DNA of 64,000 nucleotides. Origin: Planctomycetota bacterium. Lineage in GTDB: Bacteria; Planctomycetota; PLA2. Positions 8,306 through 16,839 of this stretch are shown here, in pieces (position 1 is the stretch's first letter; the number at the start of each line of letters is the position of its first letter). The stretch lies in assembly GCA_021776735.1 (NCBI GenBank), contig JAJFFH010000029.1, forward strand, positions 1 through 64,000, in the 5' to 3' direction. The notes below the pieces were generated by a model. It was not told the DNA's origin, did not search any database, and saw only the letters and a list, made by a program, of their open reading frames with translations. A program made the translations under genes and the position numbers.

Positions 8306-10084
8306 TCAGCGAGACTCGAGCTTGCGGATCTTTCGTTCCACAGACTTGATCCACTTGACCCTCGGGGCATGGCGACCCGGCGATGCCCGCGCCGTCCAAA
8401 CCTGCAAGGCGCTCCGCATGGCAACAACCGCTTCCTTCAGCAGGAGCAGGCGTTGCTCCGTCACAGCACCGGCGGCCTGTGTATGGAGCGCGAAAGCGAG
8501 GTTATTCTGGGTCCAAGCCCAGCCCTGCGGTAGCGCCTCGCGCGTTCGGACCTCAAGCGCCAGCCGAAGGGCCGCGACCGCTTCTCCCAAAAGGCGCGCC
8601 CGCGTCCCGCCCTCCGACGCCCTCGCCTGAGCCGAGAGCGCGTTGGCGAGGTTATTCTGGGTCCAAGCCCAGTCCTGCGGAAACGCCTCGCGCGTCCGGA
8701 CCTCAAGCGCCAGCCGGCAGGCCGCGACCGCTTCTCCCAACAGGCGCGCCCGCATCCTGTCCTCCGACGCTTCCGCCTGAGCGCGGAGCGCGTTGGCGAG
8801 GTTGTGCTGGGTCATCGCCCATTCCTTCGGAAACGCCGCGCGCGAGTACACCTCGATGGCGCGACGGTAGGCGGCAATGGCACCTACACGGTGCTGAGTG
8901 ATCGCGTCCCCGACGGCGACCTTCGCCCACCCGTTCAACGCATCCCCCAACAAGACGGTCAACGCTGCCCATTTCTCGGGCATGTCCGCACGCGGGGAGA
9001 CTTCAAGCGCCTGCGAAAGGGCCGCAACCGCCTCGCCGGCTCGCCCGGCTGCGAGCAGCGAACGTCCCTGGAGCGTGCGGGCCTCTCGTTCGCGCTCACG
9101 GGCGCGGCGTGCGTCATCGGTGGCGCGACGCACGCGCGCCTCGGCGGCCAGTCGTTTCTTGCGGGCGAGGTCCGCGGCATGGCCCGCGTTCTCGGCTGCA
9201 CCGGAGAAGTCTTGTTCCGCGAAGTCGGCGAGCGCCCTGTCCAGGAAGCCGGCCTTCGGGTCGGCGTGCACCGCCGCCACAAACAAATTCACGCCCGAGC
9301 GCAGCTCGGCCAGCGCGATCCCCTCGCGTTCGGCCGCAACCCCCAACGCGCGATCAAAGAGCTCGGCATCGGTGAGCTTCAGCTCCGCGAGTTGCGTTTT
9401 TTGCTCGGTGTAGACGTCCGCGACCCGTCGAATGTAGCGGCGCTGCTGATCCAGCTCCGTCTCGACCTCGGCCAGGCGCGCCGCCGTCTTTCCGGTCTGG
9501 CGGGTCACCCACCAAAGACCACCGCCCAAGAGCGCGAGCACCACCAAGCCGACAACGACACCACGCCCAAGCCACGAGCGCGCCCGCCGCAGCTCCTCCG
9601 CGAGCTTGTCCACACGCGCCTGCAGCGCATGGACCCGCGCCGCAAGCGCCTGCGGCGATTCGACCTCCTCAAAAATCTCGTCACCGGACGTGACGCGCGT
9701 TCGATGCGCGCGCTGGAGCTCCTCGTGCTCGACCGGCGGATGCTCGTCGTACGCAAACCCCTCCGCGCAAACAAACACGTACACCGGCTTGCTCAACTCG
9801 CGCGCCAGCTCGTACTCGAGCTGCGTGTAGCTGCGGCGGGCCTCCGACGAATCCCGCCCAACCGGCTCAAATCCGTAGCTCAGCCCCACAACGTGAATCA
9901 GCGCATCGCACGCCTCGATCCGCGCCCGCAACATCTCGCACACCTTCGAACCGTCCGGCGGAAAGCTCGTCTGTTCAACCGGCACACACCCGATCGTGAG
10001 CAGCGCATCCCGAATCAGAGCACGACTAGTGCGCAAGTCCGCACTGGTAGCGCTGATAAAGATCGAAGGACGACGAGCTGCCAT
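8306..10084 (-). CDS. DUF4062 domain membrane protein with TPR repeats
   Basis: About 592 residues. Residues 5-110 form a DUF4062 domain (SIFISATSADLRTSRALIRDALL, DALIHVVGLSYGFEP, SYTQLEYELARELSKPVYVFV), a flavodoxin/TIR-like sensor or effector module. A single membrane helix follows near 185-208 (LGRGVVVGLVVLALLGGGLWWV), then a coiled coil, then 50-residue TPR-like repeats with the pattern WAWTQNNLANAL. It resembles the planctomycete and cyanobacterial NLR-like sensors without an NTPase domain. The start is the ATG giving MAARRPS; upstream sequence is not protein-like. Target unknown. Confidence 0.75.
   Translation of the reverse strand: MAARRPSIFISATSADLRTSRALIRDALLTIGCVPVEQTSFPPDGSKVCEMLRARIEACDALIHVVGLSYGFEPVGRDSSEARRSYTQLEYELARELSKPVYVFVCAEGFAYDEHPPVEHEELQRAHRTRVTSGDEIFEEVESPQALAARVHALQARVDKLAEELRRARSWLGRGVVVGLVVLALLGGGLWWVTRQTGKTAARLAEVETELDQQRRYIRRVADVYTEQKTQLAELKLTDAELFDRALGVAAEREGIALAELRSGVNLFVAAVHADPKAGFLDRALADFAEQDFSGAAENAGHAADLARKKRLAAEARVRRATDDARRAREREREARTLQGRSLLAAGRAGEAVAALSQALEVSPRADMPEKWAALTVLLGDALNGWAKVAVGDAITQHRVGAIAAYRRAIEVYSRAAFPKEWAMTQHNLANALRAQAEASEDRMRARLLGEAVAACRLALEVRTREAFPQDWAWTQNNLANALSAQARASEGGTRARLLGEAVAALRLALEVRTREALPQGWAWTQNNLAFALHTQAAGAVTEQRLLLLKEAVVAMRSALQVWTARASPGRHAPRVKWIKSVERKIRKLESR
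8501..8950 (-). repeat. three tandem 150-bp units encoding 50-residue TPRs
   Basis: The sequence GTTATTCTGGGTCC recurs exactly 150 bp apart (8501, 8651) and in diverged form at 8801, with similar flanks between (GCCGCGACCGCTTCTCCCAA). The recent similarity suggests duplication within the gene and a repeat number that could vary between strains. Confidence 0.7.
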
Positions 10085-10314
10085 GGAATACCGAGGAGCG
10101 AAGCATCCTACAACAAGCAGGTCAGGGGGCCGGGGGCAACAATCATCGCCGTCCGTGCGCTCCCTCAAGCTCATCCCTCCGTGGTTCTCCGTGGCCCTCC
10201 GTGTTTTTTTTCGCCCTTGATCGCGCGGGGGTCGCTCGGCCTGGCGGCGGTGTCGGGGCCGGGATCGGAGTCGGGGGCGAGTGCGGGGGCGGGGGCGGGC
10301 TGTGGCGATGGAAC

Positions 10315-13300
10315 CTACATGCTCCGGTACCGCACCAGCCGCGGGCCGTCCGATTCAAAGCCCATCTGGCGTAGCTTGCTGGCCTCGGAACATGACTCCG
10401 CAGGCTGGCCGTTGATCGATTCCACGGTCAGGATTCGGACGGATTTTTGGAGGTGGATCCAGAACGCTTCCGGGGGCATCTCCTCGCCTTCCAGATGGCG
10501 GGCGTTGCGGCGTGCCGTGCACACCAGCTCTTTGCCGCAATAGATCAGCCACGTCGACGGGACACGTGGCGGCAGTCCCTTCAACACCCCGCACGGCGAC
10601 GCCGGGTCGCACGCATTCAGCCAATACACATCGTCGCCGACGGGGTCGGTCCAACGGCGGGCGATCGTCGGCGCGGCGAACTGCACGCCGTCGAGTTCCG
10701 CATAGAAACTGCCGGCGACGCACTCGCCCGCGAGCTCCAACAATCGAAACGCCTTGAACAGCCGCCCCCACCGCAACGCCGGCAACTCATGCGACAACAG
10801 GTCGCGAAACACGATGCCGTAACGCCGCAAGAGCTGGCGGGCGCGTGCCCGATCGTCCTCGCCGCGCGCAAACGCGTCGTCCGTGCCCGCGTCCCGATCG
10901 ATCGCGCGCCACGTGCCCGCAAGCGGCCGCGATGACTGCCAGCGGCGCAAACCGCGGCGTCCCGAAGACGCCGGGGCCGGCGAAAAGCCGGTCGCCAAAC
11001 AGCGTCGCAGGCCCGCGAACGAATCATGCAAAACCGCACCGTCCCACGCAGCCTGCCACAACGTGTTGGTCAACGCCCGGGAGTCCAGACCGCTCGCCTT
11101 TTGCAGCGCGAAAAAGTCGCGACGACCCGACGCAATCCAGGGGGGCGCGGGGGCGGGCTTAACAAACAGCGAGAGATCGCCTTCGAACGTAAAACCGATG
11201 CGCTCGTGGCCCGTGCCGAACCAGACGAGATCGCTCTGCGCAAACAGCGCGTCGAGTTCCGCAGGTGCGTAATCGGGTACCCGGGCGGGCAGGATAGCGT
11301 TTTCAAAGAGGGGGGCGGGGGCAGAAAAGCCAAACAGCGTTTCAAGGCATGCGCGCAGCGCGTCCGCGGTGGAGCGCGGCGACTCGCGAGCAACCACGCC
11401 CTGATGCCGCGCGAGGTGCCACGGAAGTTCCGCGAGCGGCCGCGCGACAACCTGCGGACGCCCCGCCGCGCGCGTCAGCCGAAGCAGACGCTCCAGATTC
11501 TCCCGATCGACATACTCGAGTCCTTGCGCATCGGCTTGCGCAGTGGCTCGCACAGCGCGCGTGAAGCGGTCGGCAAAAACATCGCCGTCCTTGACCATCC
11601 GTTCGAGGATGTCCGTCATGCGTTCCGGTGTGACACTCCACGCCTTCGCCGCGGTCGGAACCGTGACCGGGCCCTGGGTCGCGAGCCAGCGCCCCACCAC
11701 GTCGCGCAACGCGTCGTCGTCGCCGGTCCGGGCGTGTTCGAAACGAGCCGCCTGACCTGCGGGAACGATCCACTGCTGCCAGCGGACAACTCCGCGCGGA
11801 AGATCGCCCTCCCATGGGGAGACCAGCAGGCATTCGTCGACGCGGTCCACGCGTTCGGCGTCGTCGCGGGGTTCGTAGCCCGATGCAGTGCGTTGCAGCT
11901 TCGCTTCGAACCCGCGCACGAGACTCGGATCGAGCCGCGGGCGCAGGGTCGCGTCGGTCAGTGCTTCGCGCAGCGCCTGCTCCGAGACGCTGGCTCCACC
12001 GGGCGCGCGGACGCGCTCGATCTGGTCGTACATCGTCTCGTTCGTGCCGCGCCACACGAGATCGCGGGCGAACGGCGACGGGGTCTTCGTGACGACGCGC
12101 GAGACGGCGATGACTCCGGAGCGCAGCTCGTCCAGCCGCTCGCGCAGGTGTTGCAGATCGAACTCGTCTTCAAGGCACGCGCGCCAGGTTTCGGCGAGGA
12201 TGGGAAAATCGCCGTGACGCCGGGCGGCTTGCAGGAGCTTGCCCGCACGCAGGCGGTTGAGCCAGAGCGGAACGCGGCGGCGCATGCCCTGGCGCGGCAA
12301 CAGGAGCGCTCTTTGGGCGTTTTCGCGAAAGCGCGTGCCGAAGAAGCCGGTCTGTTCCAGACGCCCGCGCAGTCGCGACTCCAAGTTTTCCGGCGTAACC
12401 AGCTCGAACAGGCGCTCCGGATCGAAGTCGGGCGGCAGGTGCACGAACACGCCGTCGTCGTTGGCGAACACGTCGAGGGCGACGCCGGTCTCATCTTCCC
12501 ACGCGGCGGCGAGCGCGATGGCCCACGGCTGGGTCGCACGCGCTCCCCACATCGCATGCAAAACGACGCGGCGCGTATTGCCTCGCGCGCCGTCCTCGCT
12601 TTCCTCGATGACGACGTGATGCCGGTGCGGCAGCGCGACGCCGGTGACTGCACGCTGGCGGACGAGCATGTCGCGCAAGAGATCGACCGCCGGCTGGTCG
12701 AGTCGATGATGGGTGCGCAGACGCTCTTCGAACGCGGCCCCCGCCCCGCCTGTCGCTCCCGCCCCCTCGGCCTTGCACTGCTCTTCCGCGTTCTCCAGAA
12801 ACTCGCCGAGGGCGTTGCAGAATCCGCCGTCGCGGGCGGGCCGCTCGCCTTTCCAAAACGCGGCACTGGCACGTTCCCCGCGGCCGGGCGAGACGACGAC
12901 GTCCTCTTTCGTGATCGCAACGATCCTCCAGATTTGGGCGCCCAGGGTGAACTCGTGGCCGAGGCGGCGCTCCCACACGAACTCTTCGTCCAGTTCGCCG
13001 AGGCGTTGGCCGCTGCCCTCGATGCGCAAGGTGAAGTAGCCGCGGTCGGGGATGACGCCGCCGGAGCGGTAGACCAGCGGGCGCGTGCCGGGGGCGCCTC
13101 GTGCGTGGCCGGTCGCCGGATCAATCAGCAGCCGCGGTCGCAGCTCGCGGATGCGGGTTTGCTCATAACGGCCGCGCAGCATGGCGATGACGCGGTCGAA
13201 CGCGGCGCGCGACAGGTCGCGGTACGGGGCGGAGCGGCGCAGCAGGTTGTACGTCTCGTCCAGGTCGCGGTCTTCCACCGCGCACATCGCCACAAGGACC

Positions 13301-14499
13301 TGCGCGAGCACGTCGAGCGGGCTGCGCGGCGGGCGCACGGGCTCGCACACGCGCGCCTCCACGGCCGGGGCCAGCACCGCGGCATCGAGCACGTCGCGTG
13401 GATGGGTCGCAAACAGCCGCCCGCGGCTTTCCTGGCCGACGCCGTGGCCCGCGCGCCCTACCCTTTGGACCGCCGACGAAAAACCCGGCGGCGCCTGCAC
13501 CAGGACGACCTCGTCGAGATCGCCGATATCGATGCCGAGTTCCAACGAACTCGTTGCGACCAGCGCCTTGAGCTCGCCGCGCTTTAGCTTGCTCTCGACG
13601 AGTGTGCGCAGCTCGTGCGACAGCGAGCCGTGGTGCGCGTAGGCGATCGGCTCGTCTTCGGGTTCGTTGAGCCAGCGGACGAGCTTTTCGGACAACGCGC
13701 GGTTGTTGACGAACACCAGCGTGGAGCGGTTGACGGCGATGATTTTGCGGAGTTCGCGGACCACGTCCGGCCAGACCGACTCCGCGCCGTCGCGGTCCGT
13801 GCCGTGGACCGTCATGCGCAGTTTCTTGGCGGCGCTCGACACGGCGATGCGAACGGGCCGATCGCCGCCGACAAACGCGGCGACGGTGTCGAGTGGCTTG
13901 ACGGTGGCCGACAGGGCGATGCGCTGAAACTCGCCGGCGAGTTCGGTCAGGCGCTCCACCGCGGTCATGAGCAGCGTGCCGCGCTTGCTGCCCGCGACGG
14001 CGTGGATTTCGTCGAGCACCACGGACTGCACACCGCGCAGAACCCCGCGAGCCCGGGGCGACGACAGGAGAAGATGGAGGCTCTCCGGGGTCGTGACCAG
14101 GATTTCCGGTGGGCGGCGGATCATGCGCTGCCGAGCCGCGGACGGCGTGTCGCCGCTGCGCACAAACACGTTCACGTCGTGGAGCGGTCCGCCGATGGCC
14201 CGCAGCGGCCTAAGCAGGTTCTGGCGCACGTCGTTGTTGAGTGCCTTGAGCGGCGAGATGTAGACCACCCGCGTCGCCCCGCGCGGCCATGCGCCGGTAG
14301 CGAGACGATCCAGCGCCCAGAAAAACGCGGCCAGGGTCTTGCCGCTGCCGGTCGGCGCCGTCGCCAGGACGTGTTCTCCCGCCGCCACGAGCGGCCAAAC
14401 GCGACGCTGGATATCGGTGGGCACACCGATCTCTCGGGCGAACCAGTCGCGCAGCGGCGGGCTGAACCCTTGCAGCGGCATCGGGTGATACGATGCCAT
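10315..14499 (-). CDS. lhr: Lhr-type ATP-dependent DNA helicase
   Basis: About 1390 residues, close to full-length bacterial Lhr. DEAD-like motifs: ATAPTGSGKT (Walker A), LVTTPESLHLLLSS, VVLDEIHAVAGSKRG (DEIH), LSATV, then the second RecA domain with YAHHGSLSHELR, TSSLELGIDIGDLDEV and QRVGRAGHGVGQESRG. A long C-terminal region carrying the winged-helix and other Lhr domains follows. Lhr enzymes act in DNA repair or R-loop resolution. The start is ambiguous between ATGs at 14499 and 14481. Two G-rich 13-mer-like runs lie in the distal part. Confidence 0.9.
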   Translation of the reverse strand: MASYHPMPLQGFSPPLRDWFAREIGVPTDIQRRVWPLVAAGEHVLATAPTGSGKTLAAFFWALDRLATGAWPRGATRVVYISPLKALNNDVRQNLLRPLRAIGGPLHDVNVFVRSGDTPSAARQRMIRRPPEILVTTPESLHLLLSSPRARGVLRGVQSVVLDEIHAVAGSKRGTLLMTAVERLTELAGEFQRIALSATVKPLDTVAAFVGGDRPVRIAVSSAAKKLRMTVHGTDRDGAESVWPDVVRELRKIIAVNRSTLVFVNNRALSEKLVRWLNEPEDEPIAYAHHGSLSHELRTLVESKLKRGELKALVATSSLELGIDIGDLDEVVLVQAPPGFSSAVQRVGRAGHGVGQESRGRLFATHPRDVLDAAVLAPAVEARVCEPVRPPRSPLDVLAQVLVAMCAVEDRDLDETYNLLRRSAPYRDLSRAAFDRVIAMLRGRYEQTRIRELRPRLLIDPATGHARGAPGTRPLVYRSGGVIPDRGYFTLRIEGSGQRLGELDEEFVWERRLGHEFTLGAQIWRIVAITKEDVVVSPGRGERASAAFWKGERPARDGGFCNALGEFLENAEEQCKAEGAGATGGAGAAFEERLRTHHRLDQPAVDLLRDMLVRQRAVTGVALPHRHHVVIEESEDGARGNTRRVVLHAMWGARATQPWAIALAAAWEDETGVALDVFANDDGVFVHLPPDFDPERLFELVTPENLESRLRGRLEQTGFFGTRFRENAQRALLLPRQGMRRRVPLWLNRLRAGKLLQAARRHGDFPILAETWRACLEDEFDLQHLRERLDELRSGVIAVSRVVTKTPSPFARDLVWRGTNETMYDQIERVRAPGGASVSEQALREALTDATLRPRLDPSLVRGFEAKLQRTASGYEPRDDAERVDRVDECLLVSPWEGDLPRGVVRWQQWIVPAGQAARFEHARTGDDDALRDVVGRWLATQGPVTVPTAAKAWSVTPERMTDILERMVKDGDVFADRFTRAVRATAQADAQGLEYVDRENLERLLRLTRAAGRPQVVARPLAELPWHLARHQGVVARESPRSTADALRACLETLFGFSAPAPLFENAILPARVPDYAPAELDALFAQSDLVWFGTGHERIGFTFEGDLSLFVKPAPAPPWIASGRRDFFALQKASGLDSRALTNTLWQAAWDGAVLHDSFAGLRRCLATGFSPAPASSGRRGLRRWQSSRPLAGTWRAIDRDAGTDDAFARGEDDRARARQLLRRYGIVFRDLLSHELPALRWGRLFKAFRLLELAGECVAGSFYAELDGVQFAAPTIARRWTDPVGDDVYWLNACDPASPCGVLKGLPPRVPSTWLIYCGKELVCTARRNARHLEGEEMPPEAFWIHLQKSVRILTVESINGQPAESCSEASKLRQMGFESDGPRLVRYRSM
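14489..14494 (+). promoter_or_regulatory. -10 box (TACGAT) of the ABC/MoxR/VWA operon
   Basis: TACGAT lies 8 nt before the ATG at 14503 and inside or just before the 5' end of the divergent helicase gene. Same architecture as other leaderless starts in the window. Confidence 0.4.
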
Positions 14500-14502
14500 G
14501 CG

Positions 14503-15774
14503 ATGGCAGCGAATCATCGCGGGGATTTGGAACGCCTCACGCGAACCGTCCGCCGGGCCCGGTTTTGGGGCGCGTGCGCGGATGCGTTTTTCGTGGCTGG
14601 CCTGCTCGCAGCCCTGATCGCGCTCGTCTTGCGCCTGCAAGGCATCGCCGTCCGTCCGCTTTTTTTTATCGTGCTCTCCCTTGCAGCCCTCGCGGCCCTC
14701 GTCTGGGGTTTATGGGCGTGGCGCGCGCCCCCGCCGCGAAATCTGGCGGCCTGGCTCGACCGCGCGGGCGGACACCGCGGGTTGCTGCTCGCCAGCCTCG
14801 CGGCCAGCGACGGGGGCGCGGCGTGGGCGGATCACCTGAAACACCGCACCCCCATGCCTCGGCTGCGCACGCGCCGGCTGCTGGCCCGCGCCCTTCCGCC
14901 GCTTGTGCTCCTCGCGCTGATCGCGTTCTTGCCGGACCGCGCGCCGGCGCCCCGGGGCCGTCTCGTGGCGAGCGCGTTGCTGGATCTTGCGGGCGAGCTC
15001 GACGCCGCCGCGGTTGCAGGCGAACTCGATCCCGCGACGGAGGAGAAGCTGCGCGAGCGCCTGGCGGAATTGGGCGAGCGCGACGGCCGGCCGGCGTGGA
15101 CCGAGATCGACGCCCTCGCGCAGCGGCTCGCGGTCGAACGCGAGACATCCGCCCCGCGTCGCGCCGCCGCGCACGAGGCGCTGTCTTCCGCCGCCGCCGG
15201 CGAGTCCCCGCTGCGCGACGCCCTGCGACAGGCGGCCGACGCCGGGCTTCTCGCCAAGGTGTCGCCCGCGCAGCTTCGACAACTCGGGGTCGATCCCGCG
15301 ACCGGCGCCATGCTGACGCCGCGTCCTGCCGCGGCACAAGCGCAAGCCAGACTCGCGCAGGCCGTCGCCGACGCGGTGCGTGCAGGAGACACGGGACAAG
15401 GCGCGGGTGAGCGCGGGTCGGGTCGTGAGGGCGGGAAAAAAGCGGACGGACGGCAAGGCCTTCGACCCGGGGAACGGCGCGGCGGCATCCCCGGCAAGGG
15501 GGGCGTGACGCGCGGGCGCGGCGATGCGCGTCTTGGATTTCTCAACGACACGAAGGGTGATCCGGGACGGTTCAAGGCGACGCGGCTGCCCGACCACGCG
15601 CCCGCTCCCGGTGTGTCGCGGCGCGTTGACTTGCGCACCGAGGCGCCGGAGACCAAGCCGAATCCGGATCGGGGTTCGGGGGGCGCGGGGGCGGCCGCGA
15701 CCGGCAAGGCGACCGGCCGGCGCGTGATTCGGCCCCGGCATCGCGACGTGGTCAAGCGCTACCACGCCCGCTGA
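14503..15774 (+). CDS. two-helix membrane protein, first gene of MoxR/VWA operon
   Basis: About 423 residues beginning MAANHRGDLERL. Two N-terminal membrane helices (FFVAGLLAALIALVLRL and FFIVLSLAALAALVWGLWAW) and a third near 135 (ALPPLVLLALIAFL), then a long Ala/Arg-rich probably helical region and a basic Gly-rich tail. This resembles the DUF4175-like proteins that accompany MoxR-DUF58-VWA operons in planctomycetes, but I cannot assign a reaction. The start codon lies 3 bp from that of the divergent helicase if both are right. It contains a 12-mer copy and one G-rich 13-mer. Confidence 0.72.
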   Translation: MAANHRGDLERLTRTVRRARFWGACADAFFVAGLLAALIALVLRLQGIAVRPLFFIVLSLAALAALVWGLWAWRAPPPRNLAAWLDRAGGHRGLLLASLAASDGGAAWADHLKHRTPMPRLRTRRLLARALPPLVLLALIAFLPDRAPAPRGRLVASALLDLAGELDAAAVAGELDPATEEKLRERLAELGERDGRPAWTEIDALAQRLAVERETSAPRRAAAHEALSSAAAGESPLRDALRQAADAGLLAKVSPAQLRQLGVDPATGAMLTPRPAAAQAQARLAQAVADAVRAGDTGQGAGERGSGREGGKKADGRQGLRPGERRGGIPGKGGVTRGRGDARLGFLNDTKGDPGRFKATRLPDHAPAPGVSRRVDLRTEAPETKPNPDRGSGGAGAAATGKATGRRVIRPRHRDVVKRYHAR

Positions 15775-15813
15775 CATGACCATGGAACGCGCGGAGCTTG
15801 CACAGGTGACTCG

Positions 15814-16833
15814 GTGAACGAACTCCTGGCGCCCACGGAGGTCGAGCGGGGTCGTGAACTTCTCGCGCGCGTGCGCGATGGGCTGGGCCGCGCTCTGCTC
15901 GGCCAAGACGAACTCCTCGACCTGACCGTGGTAGCCCTCGCCGCTCGCGGGCATGTGCTCCTCGAAGGTCTTCCCGGACTGGGCAAGACCGAACTCGTGA
16001 AGACGCTCGCGCGCCTGCTGGACATCTCGTTCGCGCGCCTGCAGTTCACGCCGGACCTGCTGCCGTCCGACATCACGGGCGGTCCGGTGCTCGAAGAACG
16101 CGACGGACAACGCGACTTTGTTTTTCGCAAGGGGCCGGTGTTCGCGAACCTCGTCCTCGCCGACGAGATCAACCGGGCGTCGCCAAAAACGCAATCCGCA
16201 CTGCTGGAGGCGATGCAGGAGCAAAGGGTCACCGTGCTCGGCGAGACCCACGAATTGCCCACGCCTTTTTTGGTCCTGGCGACGCAAAACCCGATCGAAC
16301 TCGAGGGCACCTATCCCCTGCCGGAGGCGCAGCTCGACCGGTTCCTGTTCAAGGCCGAGGTTCCGCCGATCGGCGCGGAGACGATGGAACAGATTCTCAA
16401 CACGCGTCGCCACGGCGCACCGCCCGCGCTCGAAGCGGTCCTCGATCACGCCGAACTCGGCGAGGTGTTTGAACTTGTCGGGCGCGTGTTCCTGCCGCAG
16501 CCCGTCGCGTCCTACATCGCCCGGCTCGTGGAGGCCACGCATCCGAAGCGGGCCACGACGTGTCCGGAGCCTGCGCGGGCGTTCATCCGCTGGGGCGCGT
16601 CGCCGCGTGCAGCAATCGCGCTGGCCGAGGCGGGCCGTGCGGCTGCCCTTGCGGACGGACGTCCGAACGTCGATTTTTCCGACGTGGACCGACTCGCCGC
16701 CGCCGCCCTCGGACACCGTCTGGTGCTCGATCACGCCGCGCGCCTCGAGGGCGTTGCGGCGCGCGACGTCGTCGCCCTCGTCCTAAACGCCACGGACGCC
16801 GTGGGCGATGTCCTCCCGCGTGATCTGAAGTAG
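15814..16833 (+). CDS. MoxR family AAA+ ATPase
   Basis: 339 residues, GTG start with AGGTGA 4 nt before it. Walker A GLPGLGKT is at 52-59, Walker B LVLADEIN ends at 120, sensor 1 is LATQNPIELEGTYPLPEAQLDRF, and the C-terminal lid domain includes RWGASPRAAIAL. MoxR ATPases act as chaperones that insert cofactors or activate VWA-domain partners. DUF58 and two VWA proteins are encoded in the same operon, the classic partnership. Confidence 0.92.
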   Translation: MNELLAPTEVERGRELLARVRDGLGRALLGQDELLDLTVVALAARGHVLLEGLPGLGKTELVKTLARLLDISFARLQFTPDLLPSDITGGPVLEERDGQRDFVFRKGPVFANLVLADEINRASPKTQSALLEAMQEQRVTVLGETHELPTPFLVLATQNPIELEGTYPLPEAQLDRFLFKAEVPPIGAETMEQILNTRRHGAPPALEAVLDHAELGEVFELVGRVFLPQPVASYIARLVEATHPKRATTCPEPARAFIRWGASPRAAIALAEAGRAAALADGRPNVDFSDVDRLAAAALGHRLVLDHAARLEGVAARDVVALVLNATDAVGDVLPRDLK

Positions 16834-16839
16834 GGCGCC

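Larger units (their letters stand above)
8161..10206 (+). repeat. two-copy intergenic motif TGRTTCTCCGTGGCCC...
   Basis: Two 25-bp copies at 8161-8185 and 10182-10206 differ at two positions. They flank the DUF4062 gene and both end in CGTGTTT. The first lies in the 231-bp gap between truB and this gene, the second in the 230-bp gap before it. Function unknown; they could be remnants of a dispersed intergenic element. Confidence 0.55.

Noticed and set aside
8306..10174. N-terminal extension of the DUF4062 protein
   Set aside because: The extra codons cover a 12-mer-bearing intergenic region and do not resemble the domain start; MAARRPS is the natural N-terminus.
13615..14502. Rightward protein-coding frame opposite the helicase, joined to the operon's first gene
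   Set aside because: The Lhr motifs are unmistakable on the - strand; the opposite frame is a GC-rich shadow with no family signature.
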